Shown: positions 1 through 5,265 of the stretch, one piece after another
Layout: every line of letters begins with the position of its first letter
Position numbering within the stretch: the first letter of the stretch is position 1
NCBI GenBank assembly: GCA_022779365.1
Contig: JALFSI010000053.1
Location: 1 to 5,924 of the forward strand
Direction of reading: 5' to 3'
DNA length: 5,924 bases
From: CAG-170 sp022779365
Lineage (GTDB): Bacteria > Bacillota > Clostridia > Oscillospirales > Oscillospiraceae
Made by a program: the position numbers and the translations under genes
Notes under the pieces: model-generated
The model's input: only the letters and a program-made list of their open reading frames with translations
The model's database searches: none
Told to the model about the DNA's origin: nothing

Positions 1-138
1 TTAAAAAGCTTGAAGAGCTTTTTATAGCGCCAACGGCGCGTCAGATTCTGCATGAGACGGCGCAGCGTGCATTCGCACGATGCGAGTGTGCGTAGCACAC
101 GGGATTCTTGATTAAATATTTTAATCAAGAATCAGTAT
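1..138 (+). repeat. Left copy of a 138-bp inverted repeat built of consecutive hairpins
   Basis: Bases 1-138 match the reverse complement of 5785-5922 at 137 of 138 positions. The single difference is A114 against G5809, and similarity stops at 139. The unit is a string of small inverted repeats: aaaaagct/agcttttt (3-10/16-23), gcgcc-aac-ggcgc (27-39), overlapping alternatives cgtgc/gcacg (66-79) and tcgca/tgcga (73-85), gtgtgc-gta-gcacac (86-100), and an AT-rich 14-bp palindrome (103-116/120-133, loop tat). No ORF of note, transposase or direct repeat is visible in it. It behaves like a dispersed, foldable intergenic repeat (REP/MITE-like). Its outer border cannot be judged because the window starts within or at it. 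Confidence 0.93.
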
Positions 139-153
139 AAAATAAAAGCTTGG

Positions 154-183
154 CGGGAGGAACGATCGTTCCTCCCGTTTTTT
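154..183 (+). terminator. Intrinsic terminator downstream of the left repeat
   Basis: Perfect palindrome cgggaggaac-gatc-gttcctcccg (154-177) followed by six T (178-183). On the + strand this is a textbook Rho-independent terminator and should end a transcript arriving from left of the window through the repeat. It insulates the metNIQ promoter at 310. A-rich sequence on its left side (139-148) could give weak function on the other strand. From here to the promoter (184-309) there is no gene that I can support, only the palindrome at 207-235. Confidence 0.85.
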
Positions 184-206
184 GTGCGCGGCGATTCGCG
201 AAAGTT

Positions 207-235
207 CCTTGGCTCTCCCAAAGGGAGAGGCAAGG
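207..235. repeat. Solitary palindrome, possible MITE relic
   Basis: ccttg(207-211) pairs with caagg(231-235) and ctctccc(213-219) pairs with gggagag(223-229) around an aaa loop. That gives a 12-bp stem with one G.G mismatch. The pattern (ccttg + C-rich arm + A-rich loop + G-rich arm) resembles the ends of the larger folded repeat at 3343-3521, so it may be an eroded end of a related element. There is no T tract, so it is not a terminator. Confidence 0.5.
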
Positions 236-309
236 GCTCGTGTCAAACATTTTGCCGAATTTGCTTACTTTTTTGTGCAAATGGGCAAGCGAAAATTGGC
301 ACTTTTCTA

Positions 310-339
310 TTGACAACCGGCGCGGGCGTGTGCTACAAT
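310..339 (+). promoter_or_regulatory. Promoter of the metNIQ leader and operon
   Basis: TTGACA (310-315) is a perfect -35 and TACAAT (334-339) a near-consensus -10, separated by 18 bases. Transcription would start near 346, leaving about 50 nt of 5' UTR before the leader peptide ATG at 395. The position fits a single promoter serving the leader and metN-metI-metQ. The operon is inferred from spacing. Confidence 0.8.
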
Positions 340-394
340 CCTGACAACTTAAGCGACACCCCACGCGAAGTACTGAGGGAAGGAGCTCTCCGCT

Positions 395-517
395 ATGCAG
401 AACCGCCGCACCAACAACTGCATGATGGGCATGATGATGTGCATCTCCATGGAGATGTGCAGCCTTTGGCGTGCGCGGAAAGCGGAATGTCCTTCGTCGT
501 GCCCGGTTGTGGACTGA
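395..517 (+). CDS. Met/Cys-rich leader peptide of the metNIQ operon (40 aa)
   Basis: This small ORF starts with ATG at 395 and stops with TGA at 515-517. The start has a strong ribosome binding site, aaggag at 380-385, nine bases upstream. The peptide has 40 residues, of which 8 are Met (1, 10, 11, 13, 14, 15, 19, 21) and 5 are Cys (9, 16, 22, 32, 36). Residues 9-16 read CMMGMMMC and 19-22 read MEMC. It lies between a good promoter (310-339) and a strong terminator (541-572) immediately before metN, a methionine importer gene. By analogy with the trp, his and leu leaders, its translation should sense the supply of Met-tRNA (and possibly Cys-tRNA) and decide whether RNA polymerase passes the terminator. 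The functional reading is inference. I know of no named family for this peptide. A free Met/Cys metal-binding peptide is a less likely alternative. Confidence 0.82.
   Translation: MQNRRTNNCMMGMMMCISMEMCSLWRARKAECPSSCPVVD
438..461 (+). promoter_or_regulatory. Leader RNA hairpin overlapping the Met codons
   Basis: The 24 bases at 438-461 form an inverted repeat: catctcca (442-449) against tggagatg (450-457) is a perfect palindrome, extended by two G.U wobbles and two Watson-Crick pairs to 438/461. The arms contain the codons for Met15, Cys16, Met19, Met21 and Cys22. A ribosome stalled on the Met run (422-439) would cover or approach the 5' arm and free the 3' arm, which leads into cagcct (460-465). 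That hexamer is complementary to aggctg (540-545) in the terminator's 5' arm. This fits a pause hairpin (1:2) with a candidate 2:3 antiterminator. The antiterminator as seen is only six pairs, so the details are tentative. Confidence 0.5.
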
Positions 518-540
518 ATCGGACCAAGGAAAGACTTTTA

Positions 541-572
541 GGCTGGAAGCGCAGGCGCTTCCAGCCTTTTTT
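541..572 (+). terminator. Attenuator terminator between leader peptide and metN
   Basis: ggctggaagcg (541-551) pairs with cgcttccagcc (556-566) across a short loop, followed by six T (567-572) and then gattt. It sits 23 nt after the leader stop codon and about 8 nt before the metN ribosome binding site, with no other gene between. A strong intrinsic terminator inside an operon's 5' leader, next to a Met-rich ORF, is best explained as a conditional (attenuation) terminator, since an unconditional one would silence metNIQ. Confidence 0.88.
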
Positions 573-592
573 GATTTGTGGAGGGAACTGTT

Positions 593-1591
593 TTGATTGA
601 ACTTCGGCATCTGAGCAAGACCTACGACGTCGGCAGCGGACGCGCGGTCACGGCGCTGCAGGACATCAACCTGACGATCGAGGACGGCGAGATCTTCGGC
701 ATCATCGGGCTGTCCGGCGCGGGCAAATCCACGCTGGTACGCTGCATCAACCTCTTGGAGCGCCCCACGCAGGGCGAGGTGCTCATCGACGGAAAGGACC
801 TGACGCAGCTTCCGCACAAGCAGCTCCTGCTGGCGCGGCGCTCGATCGGGATGATCTTTCAGGATTTTAACCTGCTGGAGCAGCGCACGGTGCTGAAAAA
901 CGTCCTGTTTCCGCTGGAGCTGACCGGCATGAAGCGCGCCGACGCCGTGGCGCGGGCGCGGGAGCTTTTGCAGATGGTCGGCATCGCCGACAAAGAGCAG
1001 ATGTACCCCTCGCAGCTCTCCGGCGGGCAGAAGCAGCGCGTGGCGATCGCGCGGGCGCTGGCAAACGAGCCGCGGTATCTTCTCTGTGACGAGGCGACCT
1101 CCGCGCTCGACCCGAACACGACACAGCAGATCCTGGAGCTTTTGCAGCGCATCAACGCGCAGCTCGGCGTGACGATCATCGTCATCACCCATGAAATGCG
1201 CGTCATCGACCGCATCTGTACCCGTGTGGCGGTCATCGACCAGAGCTGCATCGCCGAATGCGGCAAGGTCAGCGATGTGTTCGTAAATCCCAAGTCCCCG
1301 ATCGCGCAGGAGCTGATCCTGCAGAAGGACCGCCGCGCGCCGCAGAAATTCTCCGGCAAGCGCATCCGCCTCGTCTTTGACGGCACAACGACGACCCGCC
1401 CGGTCATCTCTGATCTGGTGCTGGCGTGTCAGGCGCCGGTCAGCATCATCTTTGCCGACACGCGCGACGTGGGCGGCGTGACCTACGGGCACATGATCGT
1501 GGAGCTGCCGGAGGACAAACGGCAGCAGGAAAAGATAAAATCCTGGCTGGACGCCAATCAGATCCACTTTAAGGAGGAAGAGCCGGCATGA
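593..1591 (+). CDS. metN: MetN, methionine ABC importer ATPase with C-terminal NIL domain
   Basis: This is the cytoplasmic ATPase that powers methionine uptake with MetI and MetQ. I chose the TTG at 593 because ggagg (580-584) lies eight bases upstream. The in-frame GTG at 578 overlaps that site. From TTG the protein has 332 residues, usual for MetN (about 340). It shows Walker A GLSGAGKST (39-47), Q-loop Gln90, signature LSGGQ (142-146), Walker B YLLCDE (162-167), D-loop SALD and switch His200, so all catalytic elements are intact. Residues about 255-330 match the NIL domain, which in E. coli MetN binds methionine and inhibits transport when internal Met is high. The stop overlaps the metI start by four bases (ATGA), implying translational coupling. 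Upstream lie the Met-rich leader and attenuator. The family assignment is secure. The exact substrate (L-Met, D-Met, Met sulfoxide or Cys) is inferred. Confidence 0.95.
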   Translation: MIELRHLSKTYDVGSGRAVTALQDINLTIEDGEIFGIIGLSGAGKSTLVRCINLLERPTQGEVLIDGKDLTQLPHKQLLLARRSIGMIFQDFNLLEQRTVLKNVLFPLELTGMKRADAVARARELLQMVGIADKEQMYPSQLSGGQKQRVAIARALANEPRYLLCDEATSALDPNTTQQILELLQRINAQLGVTIIVITHEMRVIDRICTRVAVIDQSCIAECGKVSDVFVNPKSPIAQELILQKDRRAPQKFSGKRIRLVFDGTTTTRPVISDLVLACQAPVSIIFADTRDVGGVTYGHMIVELPEDKRQQEKIKSWLDANQIHFKEEEPA

Positions 1592-2271
1592 CATTTTCAG
1601 ACCTCTTCTATCAGCTCTGGGACAAGGGGCTGATCCAGCTCGGCGTGTGGGAGACGATCTACATGACGCTCATCTCCACGGGCGTTGCGTACCTGCTGGG
1701 GCTGCCGCTGGGCGTGCTGCTGCGCGTCACCGCGCGCGACGGCATCCATCCCGTCGGCTGGCTCAACTCGCTCGTGGGCGTGTTCGTGAACATCTTCCGC
1801 AGCATCCCGTTCATCATCCTCATGGTCGCGATGCTGCCGGTGGCGAAAATTCTGGTAGGCACGAGCCTCGGCAACAAGGCCGTGATCGTGATGCTTATCA
1901 TCGCCGCCGCGCCGTATGTGGCGCGCATGGTCGAATCGTCGCTGCGCGAGATCAAGCCCGGCATCATCGAGGCGGCGCAGGCGATGGGCACGCCGAACTT
2001 CACCATCATCTGGAAGGTCATGCTGCCGGAGGCGAAGCCCTCGCTCATCACCGGCGCGGTCATCTCCACCGTCACCATCCTCGGCTACTCCGCCATGGCG
2101 GGGACGATCGGCGGCACGGGACTTGGGCAGATCGCCATCAGCTACGGCTACCAGCGCTTTAAGAACGACATCATCTGGGTGTGCATGATCCTGATCGTGC
2201 TCATCGTGCAGGTCATCCAGATCGCCGGCACAGCGATCGCGCACCGCACCGACAAACGCATCCGTCATTAA
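1588..2271 (+). CDS. metI: MetI, methionine ABC importer permease
   Basis: This is the inner-membrane permease of the methionine importer, forming a homodimer on which two MetN subunits dock. The 227-residue protein is the usual size (about 220). It has about five hydrophobic segments (roughly 20-45, 60-88, 97-113, 152-175, 194-217). The cytoplasmic coupling helix carries the EAA signature of importer permeases, EAAQAMG at 128-134, followed by the conserved LP of VMLPEAKPSL. The ATG overlaps the metN stop as ATGA and has aaggagg at 1571-1577, ten bases upstream. The start is therefore well supported and expression is coupled to metN. Nothing is missing or broken. Specificity for methionine follows from the MetN NIL domain and the MetQ partner, since the permease sequence alone shows only the family. 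Confidence 0.95.
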   Translation: MTFSDLFYQLWDKGLIQLGVWETIYMTLISTGVAYLLGLPLGVLLRVTARDGIHPVGWLNSLVGVFVNIFRSIPFIILMVAMLPVAKILVGTSLGNKAVIVMLIIAAAPYVARMVESSLREIKPGIIEAAQAMGTPNFTIIWKVMLPEAKPSLITGAVISTVTILGYSAMAGTIGGTGLGQIAISYGYQRFKNDIIWVCMILIVLIVQVIQIAGTAIAHRTDKRIRH

Positions 2272-2287
2272 AATCATTTGGTTTTTC

Positions 2288-2304
2288 CGGCAAAGCCCTT
2301 GCCG
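2288..2304 (+). other. Hairpin in the metI-metQ intergenic space
   Basis: cggcaa (2288-2293) pairs with ttgccg (2299-2304) around a five-base loop. No T tract follows, so it is not an intrinsic terminator. It lies in the 92-nt gap before metQ and could protect or process the mRNA to favour the solute-binding protein, which such operons often need in excess. This role is inference. Confidence 0.45.
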
Positions 2305-2363
2305 TAAAAGCATATAGACCACAGAAAACCACAAGCAAAATATCGCAAAAAGGAGAAATCACC

Positions 2364-3287
2364 ATGAAAAAGTTTGTATCCGTTCTGCTCGCCTTGACTT
2401 TGGCTCTGAGCCTGTTTGCATTGACCGGCTGCGCAAGCAAGTCCGCCGATACCCAGACCAGCACCGAGACCCCCGCTGCCGACGCCGCAGCCGCCGAGAC
2501 CCCCGCTGCCGACACCGAAGCCCCCGCTGAAAGCACCGACACCGCCGACAAGGTCATCACCGTCGGCGCAAGCTCCACCCCGCACGCCGAGATCCTTGAG
2601 CAGGTGAAGGACACCCTCGCCGCCGAGGGCTGGGAGCTGAAGATCGTTGTGTTTGACGATTACGTTCTGCCGAACCAGGCGCTGGAGAGCGGCGAGCTGG
2701 ACGCGAACTACTTCCAGCATACCCCGTACCTCAACAGCTTCAACGAGGCAAACGGCACGCATCTGGCAGTCGCCGCAGCGATCCACTATGAGCCGTTCGG
2801 CATCTATGGCAAGGGCGTTTCCGACCTGTCCGAGCTGAAGGACGGCGCGACCGTCATCATCCCGGCGGACGACTCCAACGAGACCCGCGCGCTGCTGCTG
2901 CTGAAGCAGGAGGGTCTGATCGACCTGCCTGAGGACGCCTCCGCTGCCAAGGGCGTGACCACGCTGGACATCGTGGACGACCACGGCTACAACATCCAGG
3001 CTGTTCAGGCGGACACCGTCCCCGCACAGCTCGCCAACGCCGATGAGGGCACCATCGCCGTCATCAACGGCAACTACGCACTGGCTGCCGGCTACCACTC
3101 TGCCGACGCGCTCGCGCTGGAGGATGCCTCCGGCGACGCCGCGCAGACCTACGCCAACATCATTGCGGTCCGCGAGGGCGACGAAAACAGCGCCAAGACC
3201 CAGGCGCTCGTGAACGCGCTCAAGACCGACGCGGTCAAGGAGTACATCGCCAACACCTATAACGGCGCTGTTGTGGCGATCTTCTGA
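2364..3287 (+). CDS. metQ: MetQ, methionine-binding lipoprotein (NlpA family)
   Basis: This is the extracellular, membrane-anchored substrate-binding protein of the methionine importer. The ATG at 2364 has aaaggag eight bases upstream. The 307-residue product begins with a lipoprotein signal: MKK, a hydrophobic core (4-20), and lipobox LTGC with the lipidated Cys23. A low-complexity Ala/Thr/Glu/Pro/Asp linker follows (about 28-62), then the NlpA/MetQ domain (about 64-307). Visible family motifs are DANYFQHTPYL (113-123), YEPFGIYG (142-149), IPADDSNETRALLLL (166-180) and the INGNYALAAG region (234-243). An in-frame upstream extension exists but lacks a ribosome binding site and overlaps metI. 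The protein is a little longer than usual because of the linker, which contains a 10-residue duplication. It lies 92 nt after metI and ends before a hairpin terminator. Family secure. Ligand methionine is inferred from family and operon. Confidence 0.94.
   Translation: MKKFVSVLLALTLALSLFALTGCASKSADTQTSTETPAADAAAAETPAADTEAPAESTDTADKVITVGASSTPHAEILEQVKDTLAAEGWELKIVVFDDYVLPNQALESGELDANYFQHTPYLNSFNEANGTHLAVAAAIHYEPFGIYGKGVSDLSELKDGATVIIPADDSNETRALLLLKQEGLIDLPEDASAAKGVTTLDIVDDHGYNIQAVQADTVPAQLANADEGTIAVINGNYALAAGYHSADALALEDASGDAAQTYANIIAVREGDENSAKTQALVNALKTDAVKEYIANTYNGAVVAIF
2464..2523 (+). repeat. 30-bp tandem duplication in the metQ linker
   Basis: Bases 2464-2493 and 2494-2523 are adjacent 30-mers with 27 of 30 identical bases, the first 20 being exact. 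The unit is a multiple of three, so it duplicates ten residues (TETPAADAAA then AETPAADTEA) without changing frame. It lengthens the flexible tether between the lipid anchor and the binding domain. Confidence 0.85.
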
Positions 3288-3299
3288 AAAACAATTGAG

Positions 3300-3335
3300 A
3301 ACCCCCGCCCCGGCCAAACGCCGGAGCGGGGGTTT
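3300..3335 (+). terminator. Terminator of the metNIQ operon
   Basis: aacccccgc (3300-3308) pairs with gcgggggtt (3326-3334), and ccggc (3310-3314) pairs with gccgg (3320-3324), around a caaac loop with one C/A mismatch. It starts 12 nt after the metQ stop. The T tract is short (ttt then gctg), so termination may rely on the very strong GC stem. Confidence 0.72.
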
Positions 3336-3342
3336 GCTGTAT

Positions 3343-3521
3343 CCCAAAGGCTTCCCCTTGAGGGGAAGCTGTCGGCGAAGCCGACTGATGAGGAGGAGAG
3401 TTGTACGTTTTGAGATGTCGCTACGTTTCGGCTCAAAAACGCTCTGCATCTCAAAAGCTTTCGGCCTCCTCCTCTTTCGCCCCCTGCGGGGGCACCTTCC
3501 CCTCAAGGGGAAGGCTTGGGG
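3343..3521. mobile_element. MITE-like folded intergenic repeat, about 180 bp, non-coding
   Basis: The left end (3343-3369) and the right end (3495-3521) are imperfect inverted repeats that both contain cttccccttgaggggaag or its complement. Inside are nested palindromes: gtcggc-gaa-gccgac (3371-3385), aggagga/tcctcct around 3391 and 3466, ttttgagatg (3408-3417) against catctcaaaa (3447-3456), and gccccc-tgc-gggggc. The whole can fold into one long branched hairpin. No ORF I would support lies in it and no transposase is nearby. I recognise this style of end as common between genes of Oscillospiraceae, presumably moved in trans. No clear target-site duplication is visible. It fills the gap between the convergent metQ and rpiB together with their two terminators. 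Confidence 0.75.
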
Positions 3522-3536
3522 TGGTGCAAATCCGGG

Positions 3537-3551
3537 CCTCGAGGGGAAGGC
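3537..3551. repeat. Fragment of the same repeat end
   Basis: cctcgaggggaaggc (3537-3551) matches the right end of the folded repeat, cctcaaggggaaggc (3501-3515), at 14 of 15 bases in the same orientation. It looks like the remnant of a second insertion or a partial duplication, wedged against the rpiB terminator. Confidence 0.5.
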
Positions 3552-3575
3552 AAAAAAGAGCTGCGGCTCTTTTGC
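3552..3575 (-). terminator. Terminator of rpiB
   Basis: On the - strand, just after the rpiB stop, aaaagagc pairs with gctctttt around a four-base loop (arms at 3566-3573 and 3554-3561 on +). The stem runs into a T tract (positions 3557-3552). The AT-rich arms would also allow some bidirectional function. Confidence 0.75.
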
Positions 3576-3576
3576 T

Positions 3577-4017
3577 TTATTCGTTTTCCAACGCCATGAT
3601 CTTATCAATGCGGCGCTGGTGACGTTCCACGCCGGAGAAGGGCGTGTCGAGCCAGGTGTCTACGATCTCGAGCGCCAGCATTTCGCCCACGACGCCCGCG
3701 CCGAGCGCCATCATGTTGCTGTCGTTGTGCTCGCGCGTGAGGCGGGCGGACATCTTGTCGCTGAGCAGCGCGCAGCGGATGCCCTTGATCTTATTGGCGC
3801 TGATGCTCACGCCGATGCCGGTCGTGCACAGGACGATGCCGCGCTCACACTCGCCGGATGCAACGGCGCGCGCCGCAGCGGCGGCGTAGTCGGGGTAGTC
3901 GCAGCTCGTCTTGTCGGGGCAGCCGAAATCCTTGTAGGCGATGCCGCGTTTGTCGAGATGTTTTTTGAGCGCTTCCTTCAGATCAAAAGCGCCATGGTCA
4001 CAGCCAAGAGCGATCAT
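3577..4017 (-). CDS. rpiB: RpiB, ribose-5-phosphate isomerase B
   Basis: This cytosolic enzyme interconverts ribose 5-phosphate and ribulose 5-phosphate in the non-oxidative pentose phosphate pathway. The 146-residue length is typical of the RpiB/LacAB fold. It shows GCDHGAFDLKE at 5-15 (phosphate/substrate loop), the Cys64 position used as base in E. coli RpiB within LCTTGIGVSISANKIKGIR (63-81), the REHNDSN motif with His97, and the C-terminal RHQRRIDKI. The usual CGTGIG reads CTTGIG here, a Gly-to-Thr change next to the catalytic Cys. The ATG at 4017 has gggaggt eight bases upstream. It follows the membrane protein gene by 43 nt in the same direction with no terminator between, so the two are probably cotranscribed. 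LacA/LacB or allose-6-phosphate isomerase are related alternatives, but no lactose or allose genes are near. Confidence 0.93.
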   Translation of the reverse strand: MIALGCDHGAFDLKEALKKHLDKRGIAYKDFGCPDKTSCDYPDYAAAAARAVASGECERGIVLCTTGIGVSISANKIKGIRCALLSDKMSARLTREHNDSNMMALGAGVVGEMLALEIVDTWLDTPFSGVERHQRRIDKIMALENE

Positions 4018-4060
4018 AAATTGTTACCTCCCAAATTCATCGGGTCAGACCCGTAGTGGA

Positions 4061-5230
4061 CTAAAGAATGAGCAGCAGCACGAGCGCCGCGAAAGATACG
4101 GCAAGCAGCACCGCGATGCCGACCGCCGCGCCGCGCCCGCGCTGGAGCCAGCGCGACCAGATATACGCGCACGGCAGGAGACTGCCGAATGCGGGCGCTG
4201 CCAGATCGAGCGCCCAGAGCGCCGTTCCGGCGAGAAAGAGCCACGCCATGAGCAGCCCGCACAGGTCGCGGCGCTTGACCGCCAGCCAGATACCGGCGAG
4301 GGCGGCAAACAGCGCGTAGAGCTGCACCGGCAGGCTGAAGATCGCAAACAGCGGCGTGCCGGGATTTTGCAGTGCGGCGACGGCGGTGGTGATCTGCGCG
4401 CCGAGCGCCGACCAGAAGCGCGCGTCGGCGAACATCTGAAAGAACGGCAGACCCGTTTCCAGCAGCGCGCCGGGGATGCGGATGAGCGTCATCCACAGGG
4501 CGAGCATCGCCCAGTAGCCGACGAGCGCGGCAAAGAGCCGCAGCGCGCGGCGCGGGGACTCGGCGTGGCTTGCGCGGAAGCTCGCGCCGAAGCACACCGG
4601 CACAAACAGCAGTACGGCGGTAAGCAGCGTCTGCGGGGCGACATACGCGCCCAGCGCGAGATACGCCGTCATCGCCAGCAGCTCCAGCGCACACACAAGC
4701 GCCGCCGCGCGCTGCGACGCGCCCCACCAGCGCAGCAGAAATGCCGCCGCGAGCAGCAAAAACGGGAGCTGTTCGGGGTCGTAGTTGAAGTCAAGCGCCA
4801 TCAAAAACGCCGCGCAGTACGGCAGCACCGGGTGATCGGTCAGCCGCCGCGCCGCGAAAAATACGCTCAGCGCGCACACGGCGGGCGAGACGGCGTAAAT
4901 GAGCAAAACCTCCAGCTGCTCCGTGAGCGGCGCACGGTGCAGGACCGCCCGCAAAAGCTCCATCGGTACGCGGATACGGAGCTGCAAAAACGCCGTGCCC
5001 ACAGCGATGCAGAGCAGCAGCACGAGCTCATACCACGAAAGCTGCGCGTGCACGAGCGGACCGCAGCCAAAGCGCGGCGCGGGCGGATCGACGAACGTGA
5101 TCCACTCCAAAGTACGGCGGCGCGGCGCCATCGCGCGGAAAAAGCCGCAAAAATGCACCGCCAGCAGCACGCACATCGCCGCGATCCCGGCAAAAAACCA
5201 CCCATCCGGCTGTGTCCAGACCAGCACCAA
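4061..5230 (-). CDS. Unrecognised polytopic membrane protein
   Basis: I do not recognise this protein with confidence. From the TTG at 5230 it has 389 residues. I chose that start because ggggagg (5245-5239) lies eight bases upstream. The GTG at 5239 overlaps that site, and a GTG at 5227 is also possible. It is very hydrophobic with roughly ten membrane segments, the first near residues 11-31, then a long polar loop (about 32-66) containing FVDPPAPRFGCGP, then alternating Leu/Ala/Val-rich helices to a final anchor at the C terminus. The helix pattern around LLIYAVSPAVCALSVFFAARRLTD, followed by repeated Trp/Arg ends, is loosely like GT-C membrane glycosyltransferases, but the acidic loop motif expected of a sugar transferase is not clear, so this is only a guess. 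It has its own TATAAT promoter and sits 43 nt before rpiB, probably in one operon. A small cgggt-cag-acccg palindrome (4041-4053) lies in the gap. Confidence 0.75.
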   Translation of the reverse strand: MVLVWTQPDGWFFAGIAAMCVLLAVHFCGFFRAMAPRRRTLEWITFVDPPAPRFGCGPLVHAQLSWYELVLLLCIAVGTAFLQLRIRVPMELLRAVLHRAPLTEQLEVLLIYAVSPAVCALSVFFAARRLTDHPVLPYCAAFLMALDFNYDPEQLPFLLLAAAFLLRWWGASQRAAALVCALELLAMTAYLALGAYVAPQTLLTAVLLFVPVCFGASFRASHAESPRRALRLFAALVGYWAMLALWMTLIRIPGALLETGLPFFQMFADARFWSALGAQITTAVAALQNPGTPLFAIFSLPVQLYALFAALAGIWLAVKRRDLCGLLMAWLFLAGTALWALDLAAPAFGSLLPCAYIWSRWLQRGRGAAVGIAVLLAVSFAALVLLLIL

Positions 5231-5265
5231 GCGCCCCACCTCCCCGCGGCTTTGAAGATGGAATT

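Noticed and set aside
1..138. CRISPR array or tRNA reading of the hairpin-rich end repeat
   Set aside because: There are no regularly spaced direct repeats with unique spacers and no cloverleaf with the conserved T-loop. The hairpins differ from one another.
316..345. Similarity of gtgctacaat to a conserved 16S rRNA segment
   Set aside because: Only about ten bases match. No flanking rRNA sequence exists, and the same bases make a -10 box at proper distance from TTGACA.
395..517. Metal-binding Met/Cys peptide or small toxin in place of a leader peptide
   Set aside because: Cannot be fully excluded, but its position between promoter and terminator upstream of a methionine importer explains the composition better. 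No metal-resistance genes or antitoxin partner are nearby.
184..600. 138-codon + strand frame overlapping the leader peptide in another frame
   Set aside because: It lacks a ribosome binding site, begins before the promoter and runs through the terminator hairpin. The ORF at 395 has the ribosome binding site and the Met/Cys bias.
125..1594. Long open frame (489 codons) on the - strand across metN and its leader
   Set aside because: It is antisense to metN, which has all ABC motifs. The translation is rich in Arg, His, Asp and Leu as expected from a mirror frame of a GC-rich gene, crosses the terminators, and has no ribosome binding site.
2274..3608. 444-codon - strand frame across metQ and the MITE-like repeat
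   Set aside because: Antisense to metQ. It runs through two terminators and the palindromic repeat, and its Gly/Val/Arg-rich translation resembles no family.
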